A stretch of DNA of 64,000 bases from DTU013 sp964490975 (GCA_964490975.1 CAZBEQ010000007.1:1-64000); one strand, 5' to 3'; positions 25,648 to 33,846 are shown, counted from the stretch's first letter. Translations and numbers: made by a program. Notes: generated by a model not told the origin, from the sequence alone.

Positions 25648-27642
25648 CTATTTTGCATTTTTTTCATAGAGTATCTGGGTTGTCAAAATACCCATAAACA
25701 TCATGCATTCCCGTTCACTGGGCGCTGCCTTTGACAATATGGCAGATATCAAACGTCCAACAGAATTGGGATCGAATATACCGTATTTCTTAAGCCTGCT
25801 ATCGCTCATCATTTCCCTGACGAGTCCGTCTTTCATCAGTTCGGCAGCATCAATGGGGGCTCTGTAAGGGAATTTACGCCTGTTAAGTATTTCTTCAGGT
25901 AGATACTTCTGGGCAATTTTCTTTATGATGTATTTTTCGTTCATTGCCTTTATTTTCAATTTGTCCGGAAGCATGCATGCCAGCTCTATTACCTCATGAT
26001 CAAGGAATGGAAATCTACATTCTACACTAGATGCCATCGAAACCCTGTCACCTTGCGAAGAAAGCAGATAGTTTGCAAAGAAAAGCTCTATCTCCAGATA
26101 CTGCGCTCTCTGCAGCTGCGACCACTCCATGAACTCCTCAGGCAATTGCTCCTCCAGTTGTTTTACTGCATCAACCTCATCCATCTGATTTCTATAATCC
26201 TGTGAGAAGAACTGACGGCTGTAAGCCCCAAGTCTCCATCTCGTGTCATGTGAGCTGTTCCATAGCTGCCGGTCCTTGATGCTATAGAAGAGTGAAAGAC
26301 TGCTAGCAGACTGTTTTTCAAGATTTTTAACAAAACAGTTGACCCGTTTGTACAACAATTTTCTTAACCTGGAGTCCGGAAATTTGCTGCAAAATTCTCT
26401 CACCTTTACCTCTCTGAATATATCATAGCCTCCAAAAAGCTCATCGGAGCCCTCTCCAGACAAAACGACCTTTGTATTACAGTCTTTAACCAGCCTTGCA
26501 AGTATGTACATTGGAAAAGCCCCCGACCTGAGCAGCGGCATTTCCGTGTGGTCTACAACTTCCTCTAAAACTGATGGAATATCCTTTCTGCAGAAATGTA
26601 CCCTTTGATGGTTTGTACCAAGATATTGCGACATAAGGTCCTGATACCGGGATTCATCGAAATTTTGGTCATCAAATGTTACGGAGAATGTGTTCAGCCT
26701 TTGGCTGGTCATGCCTGCAGCCATGGCTGTAATAAGGCTTGAGTCCAGTCCCCCGCTCAAGTAGAAGGATATCGGCACGTCGGACATCATGCGCATTTTT
26801 ATTGAGCTCTTAAGCCTGCTTTCCAGTTCTGCTGCATATTCTTCGACGGAAACGCCGCTTCCGTCGGTGGACCGAAGTGAAGTGCCGCTTCCGTCGGTGG
26901 GCCGAAGTGAAGTGCCGCTTCCGAGACATGAGTAGGAAAACCTCCAGTACCTCACAATATCTATATGGCTGTCCTGAAATGTTAGATAACAACCGGGAGG
27001 CAGCTGGTCTATACCCTGAAATATGCTCTGTCCGCTAAGCGTGGTCCAGAATGTGAATACCTGCTTTAATGCGGCTGCTGATATTTCAGGCCTGACTATG
27101 CCGCTTTTGAATATTGCCTTTGCTTCTGAGCCAAAGCAAAGTGCTTCATTCTTGCAGCAATAGTACAGTGGTTTCTCCCCCATACGATCACGTGCAAGTA
27201 TCAGCCTCCTGTTGATTTTTGACCAGATAGCTATGGCAAATTGCCCATTTAGCTTATTGAACATATCCGTCCCATATTCTTCATACATATGAGGCAATAT
27301 GGCCGAGTCTGAATCGTTCTGCAGGATATGCCCCTTAATTGCCAAATCTTCTCTCAGTCTGACATGATTGAATATCTCTCCATTAAAAACGACAATAACC
27401 GTCTCATCTTCGTTCATTATTGGCTGCCTGCCATTAAGAGGGTCCATGATCCCGAGCCTGCACTGGCCAAGACCAATGCCCCCGTCTATATAATATCCGG
27501 TATCGTCTGGCCCCCTGTGGCGGAGCGAATTTACCATTTCACGAAGGATATTTTCATCTATTCTGCCGCCTCTGTTGCCGGTATTATCTCTATTGCCGGT
27601 ATTATCTCTATTGCCGCATATAAAGCCTGCTATACCGCACAT
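25648..27642 (-). CDS. asnB: Glutamine-hydrolysing asparagine synthetase-type amidotransferase
   Basis: 664 residues. The mature N-terminal MCGIAGF supplies the nucleophilic Cys2 of a class II glutamine amidase domain (RHRGPDD, FNGEIFNH). The C-terminal ATP-pyrophosphatase domain has PISFYLSGGLDSSLITA and VVLSGEGSDELFGGY. It transfers ammonia from glutamine to an acyl-adenylate, normally aspartate but other acids in biosynthetic clusters. Two insertions are repeats: GNRDNT-type units at residues about 10-24 and a 10-residue repeat (SGTSLRPTDG) in the linker at about 240-262. Both keep the frame and avoid active-site motifs. It is the last gene of the carrier-protein cassette, so it may amidate a carrier-bound or ligase-activated acid rather than serve asparagine supply. 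Confidence 0.9.
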   Translation of the reverse strand: MCGIAGFICGNRDNTGNRDNTGNRGGRIDENILREMVNSLRHRGPDDTGYYIDGGIGLGQCRLGIMDPLNGRQPIMNEDETVIVVFNGEIFNHVRLREDLAIKGHILQNDSDSAILPHMYEEYGTDMFNKLNGQFAIAIWSKINRRLILARDRMGEKPLYYCCKNEALCFGSEAKAIFKSGIVRPEISAAALKQVFTFWTTLSGQSIFQGIDQLPPGCYLTFQDSHIDIVRYWRFSYSCLGSGTSLRPTDGSGTSLRSTDGSGVSVEEYAAELESRLKSSIKMRMMSDVPISFYLSGGLDSSLITAMAAGMTSQRLNTFSVTFDDQNFDESRYQDLMSQYLGTNHQRVHFCRKDIPSVLEEVVDHTEMPLLRSGAFPMYILARLVKDCNTKVVLSGEGSDELFGGYDIFREVKVREFCSKFPDSRLRKLLYKRVNCFVKNLEKQSASSLSLFYSIKDRQLWNSSHDTRWRLGAYSRQFFSQDYRNQMDEVDAVKQLEEQLPEEFMEWSQLQRAQYLEIELFFANYLLSSQGDRVSMASSVECRFPFLDHEVIELACMLPDKLKIKAMNEKYIIKKIAQKYLPEEILNRRKFPYRAPIDAAELMKDGLVREMMSDSRLKKYGIFDPNSVGRLISAILSKAAPSERECMMFMGILTTQILYEKNAK
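26852..26923. repeat. In-frame 30-bp tandem repeat in asnB
   Basis: Two full and one partial copy of a 30-base unit containing CCGCTTCCGTCGGTGG and GCCGAAGTGAAGTG. It encodes the SGTSLRxTDG repeats between the two catalytic domains. Third positions vary little between copies, suggesting recent duplication. Confidence 0.85.
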
Positions 27643-27689
27643 ATTATTTCACACTCAATTCCACGATATATTATTCTTCTGCCGACTGA

Positions 27690-28003
27690 GCATATGCTCT
27701 ACTTGGTATTGATGCTGCTTGGCATTTGCTCTACTTGGCATTGACACTGCTTGGCATTTGCTCTACTTGGCATTGACGCTGCTTGGCATTTGCTCTACTT
27801 GGCATTGACGCTGCTTGGCATTTGCTCTACTTGGCATTGACGCTGCTTGGCATTGACGTTTGATATTATGCTCTGCTGTGCATATGCTCTACTTGGTATT
27901 GACGCTGCTTGGCATTTGCTCTACTTGGCATTGACACTGCTTGGCATTGACGTTTGATATTATGCTCTGCTGTGCATATGCTCTACTTGGTATTGATGCT
28001 GCT
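27690..28003. repeat. Minisatellite of 32-bp units copied from a gene end
   Basis: This fills the 340-base gap between asnB and the ligase gene. About nine units, most close to TTGGCATTTGCTCTACTTGG followed by CATTGACGCTGC (32 bases), with two longer variants carrying a TTTGATATTATGCTCTGCTG insert. The unit nearest the ligase (27980-28003) is the 3' end of that gene: on the minus strand it reads the last codons Ser-Ser-Ile-Asn-Thr-Lys and the TAG stop. The other units repeat that end, stop codon included. I see no gene or promoter here. Confidence 0.88.
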
Positions 28004-29899
28004 CTTGATGTCTCTGAGTGCCGACCTCATGATCTTTCCGTTTGCAGTCTTCGGAAGCTCCCGTACGAATTCAATTATATGCGGCCTTTTAAAAGGTGGC
28101 AGTGTCTTTCTTATATTCGTTAGTATCAAGTCAGCAACAGGAGACCTGCCCCCCGTAACAACAAAAGCCTTTATTTTCATACTGTTGCCGTCATATATCC
28201 CCACGACCGCCGATTCTATCACATTATCACACGAGTTTATCACAGCTTCTATTTCGCAAGGGCTTATTCTGTAGCCTAAATGCTTAATTATGTCATCCCT
28301 GCGGCCCTTTATGTAAATGTATCCATCAGTATCTATTTCAGCAATATCGCCTGTATATAACCATCCGTCCCTGATTACTTCCCTGGTGCCATCTTCATTG
28401 TTCCAGTACCCTTTCATTATGTTATCACCATACGCGATGATTTCACCTGTCTCACCGGGAACCACATCTCTTCCATCTTCTGCGACAACTCTCAGTTTGA
28501 CACCTGGAATTCCGCGGCCTATGGAGCCTGTTTTTTTGAATAGCATTTCAGGTTCCAGGTAACTGAGCCTTGCAGCCGCTTCAGTCTGACCATACATATT
28601 GAATATCTTCACGTGCGGGGCCAGAGCGTTGAGCTTCATTATATCCTCATGGCTTGTCCTCTCACCCGCAAGTGTGACATACCGCAGATGTTTGAAGGGT
28701 CCGCCGGAGTCGGAGGTTTCACAGAGGTCTGGCAATCCGAAAGGCCCGGTGGTTCCACCGGAGTCTGAGGTATCGCGGAGATCTGACAATCCGAAGGACC
28801 CGGTGGTTACGTCGGAGTCGGAGGTATCGCGGATATCTGGTAATCCGAAAGGCCCGGTGGTTCCGCCGGAGTCGGAGGTATCACAGAGGTCTGGCAATCC
28901 GAAAGGCCCGGTGGTTCCGTTGAGCCCGGGCTTCATTGTGTCCAGCTTGAGGAGCCTGTTCAGGTATGATCCCAGCGTGGAGAAGCCTGTAACTCTTGTA
29001 TTCTTGAGCTGTTCGAGTATGATGACGGGAAAGGCGCTCCTGTTTTCTATTATTATTGTTCCTCCTGATTTTATATGGGTCAGCAGTATTGAATTGCCGT
29101 AGGAATAGGTAAAGCTGATCGTTGCCAGCACAGAATCATCCGAAGTGAGCTTGAGATATTGCAATATTGATTCTGTATTGGCGAAAAGGTTTTTATGTGT
29201 AAGTGTGACACCTTTAGGCAATCTGGTTGTGCCAGAGGTATATATGAGCATTGCAGTAACGCATTCATTCACTGGCAGAGCTTCCTCGCAAGCTGCCGTT
29301 GCTTCCTGAACCACCAAAACACCAACCGCCGCCGGCAGAGCTGCCGGTAGTGCCGCCTGTAAAGCCGCCGGTAGAGTTGTCGGTAAAGCTTTAGGTATAG
29401 CTGTAGGTAGAGCCGCCTGTAGAGCTGTCGGTAGAGCTGTCGGTAGAGCCGCCGGTAGAGCCGTCGGTAGAGCTGTCGGTAGAGCCGCCTCCTCAGCCAA
29501 TAGTAGAAGTGTGCATTCAACTTTGAGAAGCATATAATCATGAGCATGATCACTATTTTCTAGCTTAGTTGATAACATTTCGTTTGAGATAGCAGTTTTA
29601 GGCTTCGTTTCATTAATAATGTGGCAGAGGTTATCTATAGTAACATCCTTATTTACAGGAACAGCAATCGCACCTGTGTAAAAAATAGAAAATAATGCGA
29701 CAACATATTCTATCGAATTTTCGAGAAATATCAGCACTCTGTCTCCTGTAGCCACATTATAACATCTCAAATCTCCAGCCAAACGAATCGCCATACGGTG
29801 TACCTCTGAGAACGTCCACTCTCTATCTTTGTCTGCAATGCATACTTTATTCGGGTAACTCTTTGCACTATCTGCAAGGAAAGAATATACATTTTGCAT
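27983..29899 (-). CDS. AMP-dependent acid ligase with two repeat insertions
   Basis: 638 residues from the ATG at 29899, which follows AGGAG at seven bases; the frame is open to 29998 but that part is repeat sequence. ANL-family motifs: IYTSGTTRLPKGVTLTHKN (P-loop), MYGQTEAAARL, WLYTGDIAEIDTDG, KGRRDDIIKHLGYRISP and the C-terminal catalytic lysine in LPKTANGKI. It adenylates a carboxylic acid and loads it on a thiol, here probably the carrier protein encoded in the same operon. Family length is about 500; the extra ~130 residues are an Ala/Leu/Pro-rich stretch (about 140-195, units such as ALPTALPA) and four 18-residue copies of GGTTGPFGLPDLCDTSDS (about 325-400). Both sit in surface regions and the catalytic motifs are intact. 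Confidence 0.88.
   Translation of the reverse strand: MQNVYSFLADSAKSYPNKVCIADKDREWTFSEVHRMAIRLAGDLRCYNVATGDRVLIFLENSIEYVVALFSIFYTGAIAVPVNKDVTIDNLCHIINETKPKTAISNEMLSTKLENSDHAHDYMLLKVECTLLLLAEEAALPTALPTALPAALPTALPTALQAALPTAIPKALPTTLPAALQAALPAALPAAVGVLVVQEATAACEEALPVNECVTAMLIYTSGTTRLPKGVTLTHKNLFANTESILQYLKLTSDDSVLATISFTYSYGNSILLTHIKSGGTIIIENRSAFPVIILEQLKNTRVTGFSTLGSYLNRLLKLDTMKPGLNGTTGPFGLPDLCDTSDSGGTTGPFGLPDIRDTSDSDVTTGSFGLSDLRDTSDSGGTTGPFGLPDLCETSDSGGPFKHLRYVTLAGERTSHEDIMKLNALAPHVKIFNMYGQTEAAARLSYLEPEMLFKKTGSIGRGIPGVKLRVVAEDGRDVVPGETGEIIAYGDNIMKGYWNNEDGTREVIRDGWLYTGDIAEIDTDGYIYIKGRRDDIIKHLGYRISPCEIEAVINSCDNVIESAVVGIYDGNSMKIKAFVVTGGRSPVADLILTNIRKTLPPFKRPHIIEFVRELPKTANGKIMRSALRDIKSSINTK
28699..28925. 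repeat. In-frame 54-bp tandem repeat in the ligase gene
   Basis: Four copies of a 54-base unit (containing TCTGGCAATCCGAAAGGCCC and GGTGGTTCCGCCGGAGTC) encode 18-residue repeats GGTTGPFGLPDLCDTSDS. The length is a multiple of three and no stop is introduced on the coding strand. Confidence 0.88.
29325..29490. repeat. In-frame 12-bp tandem repeat in the ligase gene
   Basis: Roughly 13 copies of a 12-base unit of the type GCCGGTAGAGCT / GTCGGTAGAGCT, encoding Ala-Leu-Pro-Thr/Ala repeats near residues 140-195 of the ligase. Some copies have drifted (CAGG, ATAG). Confidence 0.88.
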
Positions 29900-29915
29900 A
29901 ATGGGCTCCTGAAAT

Positions 29916-29987
29916 TTATTCGTTGTACGCGGCGATGATTTACTCGCTGTACTCGATGATGATTTATTCGTTGTACGCGGCGAGAAT
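29916..29987. repeat. 24-bp tandem copies of a gene end with its stop codon
   Basis: Three consecutive 24-base units on the minus strand. The first is the real 3' end of the upstream ATP-pyrophosphatase gene (Ile-Leu-Ala-Ala-Tyr-Asn-Glu-stop); the next two, ATCATCATCGAGTACAGCGA+GTAA and ATCATCGCCGCGTACAACGA+ATAA, would read I-I-I-E-Y-S-E-stop and I-I-A-A-Y-N-E-stop in the same frame. The downstream ligase starts just after them. Confidence 0.9.
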
Positions 29988-31019
29988 AGATTGAACATAA
30001 TCTATGACAGCTTTTTCGCCAGGATCACAGATTTTTTTCATTCCCTCCTCCCGATCCATAAAGCCGCCACGCACAAGATTTGCTATCTCAAGGCTGTACG
30101 GATTGTACCCGTAAACTTTTTCATGAAGCATATTGGCATAAGAATTCAGCAGGCAATTAGTACTATTCATATCTGTGTCCTTTGGCCTTTCCCAACCAAT
30201 GCTTTTGATTGTTTCGAGTATCAAGTCTTCATTATACTCGTTGAATACCAATGGATAGACATACTCTGGAATGCTCTCCCTGTTTTCTTCGAGCCATTGT
30301 TCTTCAATGAAATACTTCGAATACTCATGCCCGAACCGGCTAATGACAGGAGTTTTTATTTGTTTTTGATTCGCAAGTATCATTCTATAATCCAGTTTTA
30401 TGATAGATGCTTTAAGATTGATCTGTCCCGGTGTCCAGCCGAATGCTACAAAGGGGATCTTTCTCATTACCGCTTCCTTTAGAACATTTGATTTGACAAT
30501 GCCTATACAAGCAGTACATATCGAACTGGCTCTCTCCAACGCCTTTTTCGGAAACACCTCATGTCCGCCTGCAAAATTAAATATTCTGGCCAAATTTGAA
30601 AATGAGGGCTTTATCGTAATATTATCCGCTCCCAGGCTTGCATTTACGTTATGGATGTTTTCCCTGCACTTATTAGTAAGAAAACCATTATCGAATGTAA
30701 CAGTCAAAACTGATAGGCCATATTTCTTCTTCAGCAGATAGAGCGTATATGTGCTGTCCTTCCCGCCACTGTAAGCAAGCAGAACTTGGTAAGGCAGCTT
30801 TCTGAGGCCTTCGCATTTTTCGATGAACTGCCTTTCTTTCTCTGCCCTTTCTTTCTCTGCCCTTTCTTCTTTCTCTGCCCTTTCTTTCTCTTCTGCCTTG
30901 TCTATATCTCTTATGCCATTTTTTTCGAAAGAACTCAAACAGTAATTACATATACCATTCTCATTTATTCTTACGCTCGGTATATTATCATTTAATGTGC
31001 AGTTTTTACATATCTTCAA
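29964..31019 (-). CDS. ATP-pyrophosphatase of the AANH/N-type superfamily
   Basis: 351 residues. The N-terminus has two CxxC pairs (CKNCTL, CNYC) likely to bind zinc. The PP-loop LLAYSGGKDSTYTLYLL binds ATP; TVTFDNGFLTNKCRENI and CTACIGIVKS follow, the latter with a CxxC. The layout matches the N-acetyl-sugar amidotransferase/AANH group, which adenylate a carbonyl and introduce N or S. In closthioamide-type pathways an AANH protein acts with a carrier protein to make thioamides; here a carrier protein gene overlaps it (TTGA). So amide or thioamide formation on a carrier-bound acid is a fair guess, sugar amidation the alternative. Start is TTG at 31019. Residues ~45-62 are an E-K-E-R-A repeat encoded by an 18-base repeat. 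Confidence 0.78.
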   Translation of the reverse strand: MKICKNCTLNDNIPSVRINENGICNYCLSSFEKNGIRDIDKAEEKERAEKEERAEKERAEKERQFIEKCEGLRKLPYQVLLAYSGGKDSTYTLYLLKKKYGLSVLTVTFDNGFLTNKCRENIHNVNASLGADNITIKPSFSNLARIFNFAGGHEVFPKKALERASSICTACIGIVKSNVLKEAVMRKIPFVAFGWTPGQINLKASIIKLDYRMILANQKQIKTPVISRFGHEYSKYFIEEQWLEENRESIPEYVYPLVFNEYNEDLILETIKSIGWERPKDTDMNSTNCLLNSYANMLHEKVYGYNPYSLEIANLVRGGFMDREEGMKKICDPGEKAVIDYVQSILAAYNE

Positions 31020-31417
31020 AATGACGATACCTCCCGTAGGCCCAGCTTACCACTGATATATCGACTGATGCAGCTGACTGAGTCAAAATTTTCAGGGAGG
31101 ATTTCTGAGTCCAAAACACGCACTTTGAACTGTTTCTCGATTAAATCTATCATTTCCATGATGCCTGTAGAATCAAGCACCCCAATTTTCAGGAAGGATG
31201 TATCGTCACCAAGCTGGCTTTCGTCATACCCATACATAAAATTGTCCAGTATCATAGCTCTGACACTTATGCTTATATCATTACCGGAGATGAGTAAACA
31301 ATTCTTATTTGACTGTTTTTCGCTTTTATCGTCAATATATAGACTTGCTACATTAGTAATGCTGGTTGTACCCGCATCATTTAAAGCGTAGAATGGCTTC
31401 ACATAGATCGATTTCAT
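31016..31417 (-). CDS. Acyl/peptidyl carrier protein with N-terminal extension
   Basis: 133 residues from ATG 31417 (site GGAGGGGG, ten bases); the frame is open to a GTG at 31480. The last ~80 residues are a carrier domain: IGVLDSTGIMEMIDLIEKQF has the phosphopantetheine-accepting Ser in the D-S-T form of the D-S-L motif. The first ~45 residues are not carrier-like; they begin MKSIYVKPFYALNDAG, which resembles the leader start MKxYVKPxF of the small peptides in the polysaccharide locus. First gene of the cassette with the AANH protein, ligase and AsnB. It would carry the acid activated by the ligase. Confidence 0.82.
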   Translation of the reverse strand: MKSIYVKPFYALNDAGTTSITNVASLYIDDKSEKQSNKNCLLISGNDISISVRAMILDNFMYGYDESQLGDDTSFLKIGVLDSTGIMEMIDLIEKQFKVRVLDSEILPENFDSVSCISRYISGKLGLREVSSF

Positions 31418-31613
31418 ACTTTCAATTCCCCCTCCGGGCATGGATAGCCCACTGATAAGTTTGAGGCGCACATTTGTCACCCCTTCAATAAACAGCTTTG
31501 TATACAGTCTATCTCCAATCTAACAGTATGGTATGTCAGTATTTTTCTTTGGGTAAGCTTTTGTGATTCGTAACATATCTTGATGCAAGAATAGTCTCGT
31601 CCGTTACATACAA

Positions 31614-31642
31614 TTTATACCACTTTTAACATTTGTAGTCAA
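31614..31642 (-). promoter_or_regulatory. Sigma-A promoter of the carrier protein cassette
   Basis: Minus-strand TTGACT (31642-31637), 17-base spacer, TATAAA (31619-31614). The transcript would have a leader of about 190 bases before the carrier protein start. No riboswitch is recognised in it. Confidence 0.72.
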
Positions 31643-31876
31643 TATATTTCTGTAATTTTTTACATATAATTACATTATAAACGTGGTATACATTAATCAT
31701 ATACTGTCATTTTACTATATTGTAGTCGTCATTCTGCTTATCAGTAGTAATTACTCATATTCTGCAGCCATCATTCCGCCATTTTGAAAGACATTATGGC
31801 TATCATTAGGCCAATTGATCAATTTGTGACTTAGCGCAACTTTATAGGAGCAGCTTTATAACTCACACCCGATTTT

Positions 31877-32067
31877 CTGCTCATTTTTTTCGTTAAGGGC
31901 AACCATATTTGATATTTTATTGAATACTTACCATGAATGGTGCACATAATATTGGTTATACAGCATTATGACTACCTGCTATGGCACTAGCTTTGCCCTT
32001 AGCGAAAATTTTGAGCAGTTTTTAGAAAATGATTCACAAACTTGCCCTTAGCGAAAATTTTGAACAT
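31877..32067. mobile_element. MITE-like element with 26-bp imperfect terminal inverted repeats
   Basis: Within the 754-base gap between the carrier protein and AI-2E genes. Left end 31877-31902 (CTGCTCATTTTTTTCGTTAA+GGGCAA) and right end 31993-32018 (TTGCCCTTAGCGAAAATTTT+GAGCAG) match over 22 of 26 positions as inverted repeats around a 90-base interior with no coding frame. A second right-end copy stands at 32042-32067. No transposase is present, so it would be non-autonomous. The rest of the gap (31643-31876, 32068-32171) shows nothing I can name. Confidence 0.5.
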
Positions 32068-32171
32068 TTCCAAAGGAATGATTTCATAAAGTGGCAGAAG
32101 GTTGACCATTGCCCGCGTCATCCGTCTGAAATTATGAGCATTTGTTTACTTTCTATTTGCGTCAGTATTCG

Positions 32172-33218
32172 CTACACAATTGCTTCAACCGATTTATTGA
32201 TAAATACGCGAAGAATTGCCATTACAGGCACAGCAACAAGCATTCCCATAATGCCGAAAAACTCTCCTCCAACAAGCACTGCAAATATAGTGGCTACCGG
32301 ATGAAGACCAAGTTTGCCTTCTATCATTTTGGGAGAAATAAAATTGTTGTCTATCTGCTGAACAGCAAGAAAAACTACAACGGTCCAGACTGCTTTCATT
32401 GGCGATATAGTCAACGCTATTGCAACAGCAGGTATCACACCTATATAAGGGCCGAAGTACGGTATCACGTTGGCAAGCCCGCCGATCATTCCAAGCGCCA
32501 GCGGGTATCTCATTTTAATTATCATCAGGCCGATCGACTCCAGAATGCCTACTATAAGTGCGATAATCAACTGACCCTGTATAAACCCTGCCAGTATCCT
32601 GTTCACTTCCTTGCCTGTGCTTATCAGTCCGCTTCTCCAGCGACTTGGAAGCAACAGCAGCGCATATTCCTTGAACTTCTCCCCATCCTTTATGACATAA
32701 TATGTGATCACCAATGCTACAGTTATATCCACGATTATCCTGACCATATCCACTGCAAGCTTTAACCCGTTCTCAAGGAATTTGACAAGAAAGTCCTGGG
32801 CCTGCGACACAATATCCTCTATCTGGTCAAATATCGCACCTTTGACCTGTTCAGACCAGTTGCTGGAATTGATCATTCCAAGCACATTATTGAATATCTT
32901 TTCATAGCTTGACATGAGCTGTGGCAGCGTTTCCATCAGATCCCGGATGTTTGTGGTCAGCTCAGGAATCAAATATATGCTGGTGGCAACCATCGCAGCC
33001 AAAATAAATAGGTAGACTATCAGTATTGACACGCTGACCCGCACTTTCTTGGCCGTCAGTTTGTCTGATAGCGGTTTTACGATGTAGACCAACAGGATAG
33101 TTATAAGAAATGGAGATAAGACTCGTGAGATCTTCTCCCTGTATGTATATATGAATAAGGCCGCAGCTGCAAGTATCAGCACCAATATCACATAGAATGC
33201 CAGCTTTTTATGCCGCAT
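32172..33218 (-). CDS. AI-2E family (PF01594) membrane transporter
   Basis: 348 residues with about eight transmembrane helices. Family features: the YIVKPLSDKL segment after helix 2, a long central hydrophilic region, GFIQGQLIIALIVGILESIGL, and the C-terminal GGLANVIPYFGPYIGVIPA and NNFISPKMIEGKLGLHP motifs that mark this family. Members move small solutes or ions (some act as sodium/proton antiporters, some were linked to AI-2), so substrate cannot be stated. Start at ATG 33218, with AGGTGA upstream; a GTG one codon earlier is also open. A minisatellite lies directly before the start. Confidence 0.9.
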   Translation of the reverse strand: MRHKKLAFYVILVLILAAAALFIYTYREKISRVLSPFLITILLVYIVKPLSDKLTAKKVRVSVSILIVYLFILAAMVATSIYLIPELTTNIRDLMETLPQLMSSYEKIFNNVLGMINSSNWSEQVKGAIFDQIEDIVSQAQDFLVKFLENGLKLAVDMVRIIVDITVALVITYYVIKDGEKFKEYALLLLPSRWRSGLISTGKEVNRILAGFIQGQLIIALIVGILESIGLMIIKMRYPLALGMIGGLANVIPYFGPYIGVIPAVAIALTISPMKAVWTVVVFLAVQQIDNNFISPKMIEGKLGLHPVATIFAVLVGGEFFGIMGMLVAVPVMAILRVFINKSVEAIV

Positions 33219-33233
33219 CACTGCTCACCTCTC

Positions 33234-33448
33234 TTTCGGGGACGGTTTCGGGGACGGTTCGGGGACGGTTTCGGGGACGGTTCTCACATTTTTTGGGGAC
33301 TTTTCCGGGGACCTTTTCGGGGACCTTTTCGGGGACCTTTTCGGAGACTTTTTCGGGGACCTTTTCGGGGACCTTTTCGGAGACTTTTTCGGGGACCTTT
33401 TCGGGGACAGTTCTCACCTTTTCGCCCTGATATTTTCGGGGACGGTTC
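33234..33448. repeat. GGGGAC-type minisatellite
   Basis: Tandem units of 10-14 bases built on CGGGGAC: first TTTCGGGGACGG types, then about nine copies of TTTTCGGGGACC, some as TTTTCGGAGACT, with three occurrences of GGGGAC(G/A)GTTCTCA. It directly precedes the AI-2E gene and must lie in or beside its leader. The same GGGGACGGTTCTCAC word occurs at 36052-36066 and at 59803-59817. Confidence 0.9.
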
Positions 33449-33474
33449 TCATCTTTTTTATACCTGTAGCTAAA

Positions 33475-33500
33475 GACCGGGTATGTGCTTATACCCGGTC
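33475..33500. terminator. GC-rich hairpin downstream of the small peptide gene
   Basis: A perfect 10-bp stem GACCGGGTAT / ATACCCGGTC with a six-base loop. On the minus strand it is followed only by CTTTAGC, so it is a weak terminator at best, between the 59-residue gene and the AI-2E gene. Confidence 0.4.
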
Positions 33501-33552
33501 CTTATGAGGATTTGAGAGAATGTGTGTATTCCCCGTGCAAAGCCTGCCGCTA

Positions 33553-33634
33553 CATAGCAGTCTGCTTGGAAAATCGAGTATAGTGCAATTCGGCATAGCA
33601 GTCTGCGTAGAAAATCGAGTATAGTGCAATTCGG
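33553..33634. repeat. 41-bp direct tandem duplication
   Basis: Two adjacent copies (33553-33593 and 33594-33634) of a 41-base unit starting CATAGCAGTCTGC and ending AGTATAGTGCAATTCGG, differing at about three bases. It lies in the 625-base stretch between the AI-2E start and the 59-residue gene. Apart from this, the minisatellite and the hairpin, the stretch shows no gene. Confidence 0.85.
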
Positions 33635-33846
33635 TTTACGTAATACTGGATGCTATAACATTATTACGCCAATAGTATGTTGCAACCCGATTATTGCAAC
33701 CAAATTTGTACTTTACTTGATATTCTATGCATCCATACATCAGTTAGCGTGTAAAAACAGGTGTTTGGGGTATGAAAGGCCTTTCGGCCGATTTCATAAG
33801 TATAAATCTTATAAATTGTTCAAATTACACGATCGTCGGCTATGAG

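Noticed and set aside
29900..29998. Longer N-terminus of the AMP-ligase
   Set aside because: The extra 33 residues are read from the 24-bp gene-end repeats; the ATG at 29899 has an AGGAG site.
33197..33473. Open frames over the GGGGAC minisatellite on both strands
   Set aside because: Open frames are a by-product of the repeat; no start context and no non-repeat content.
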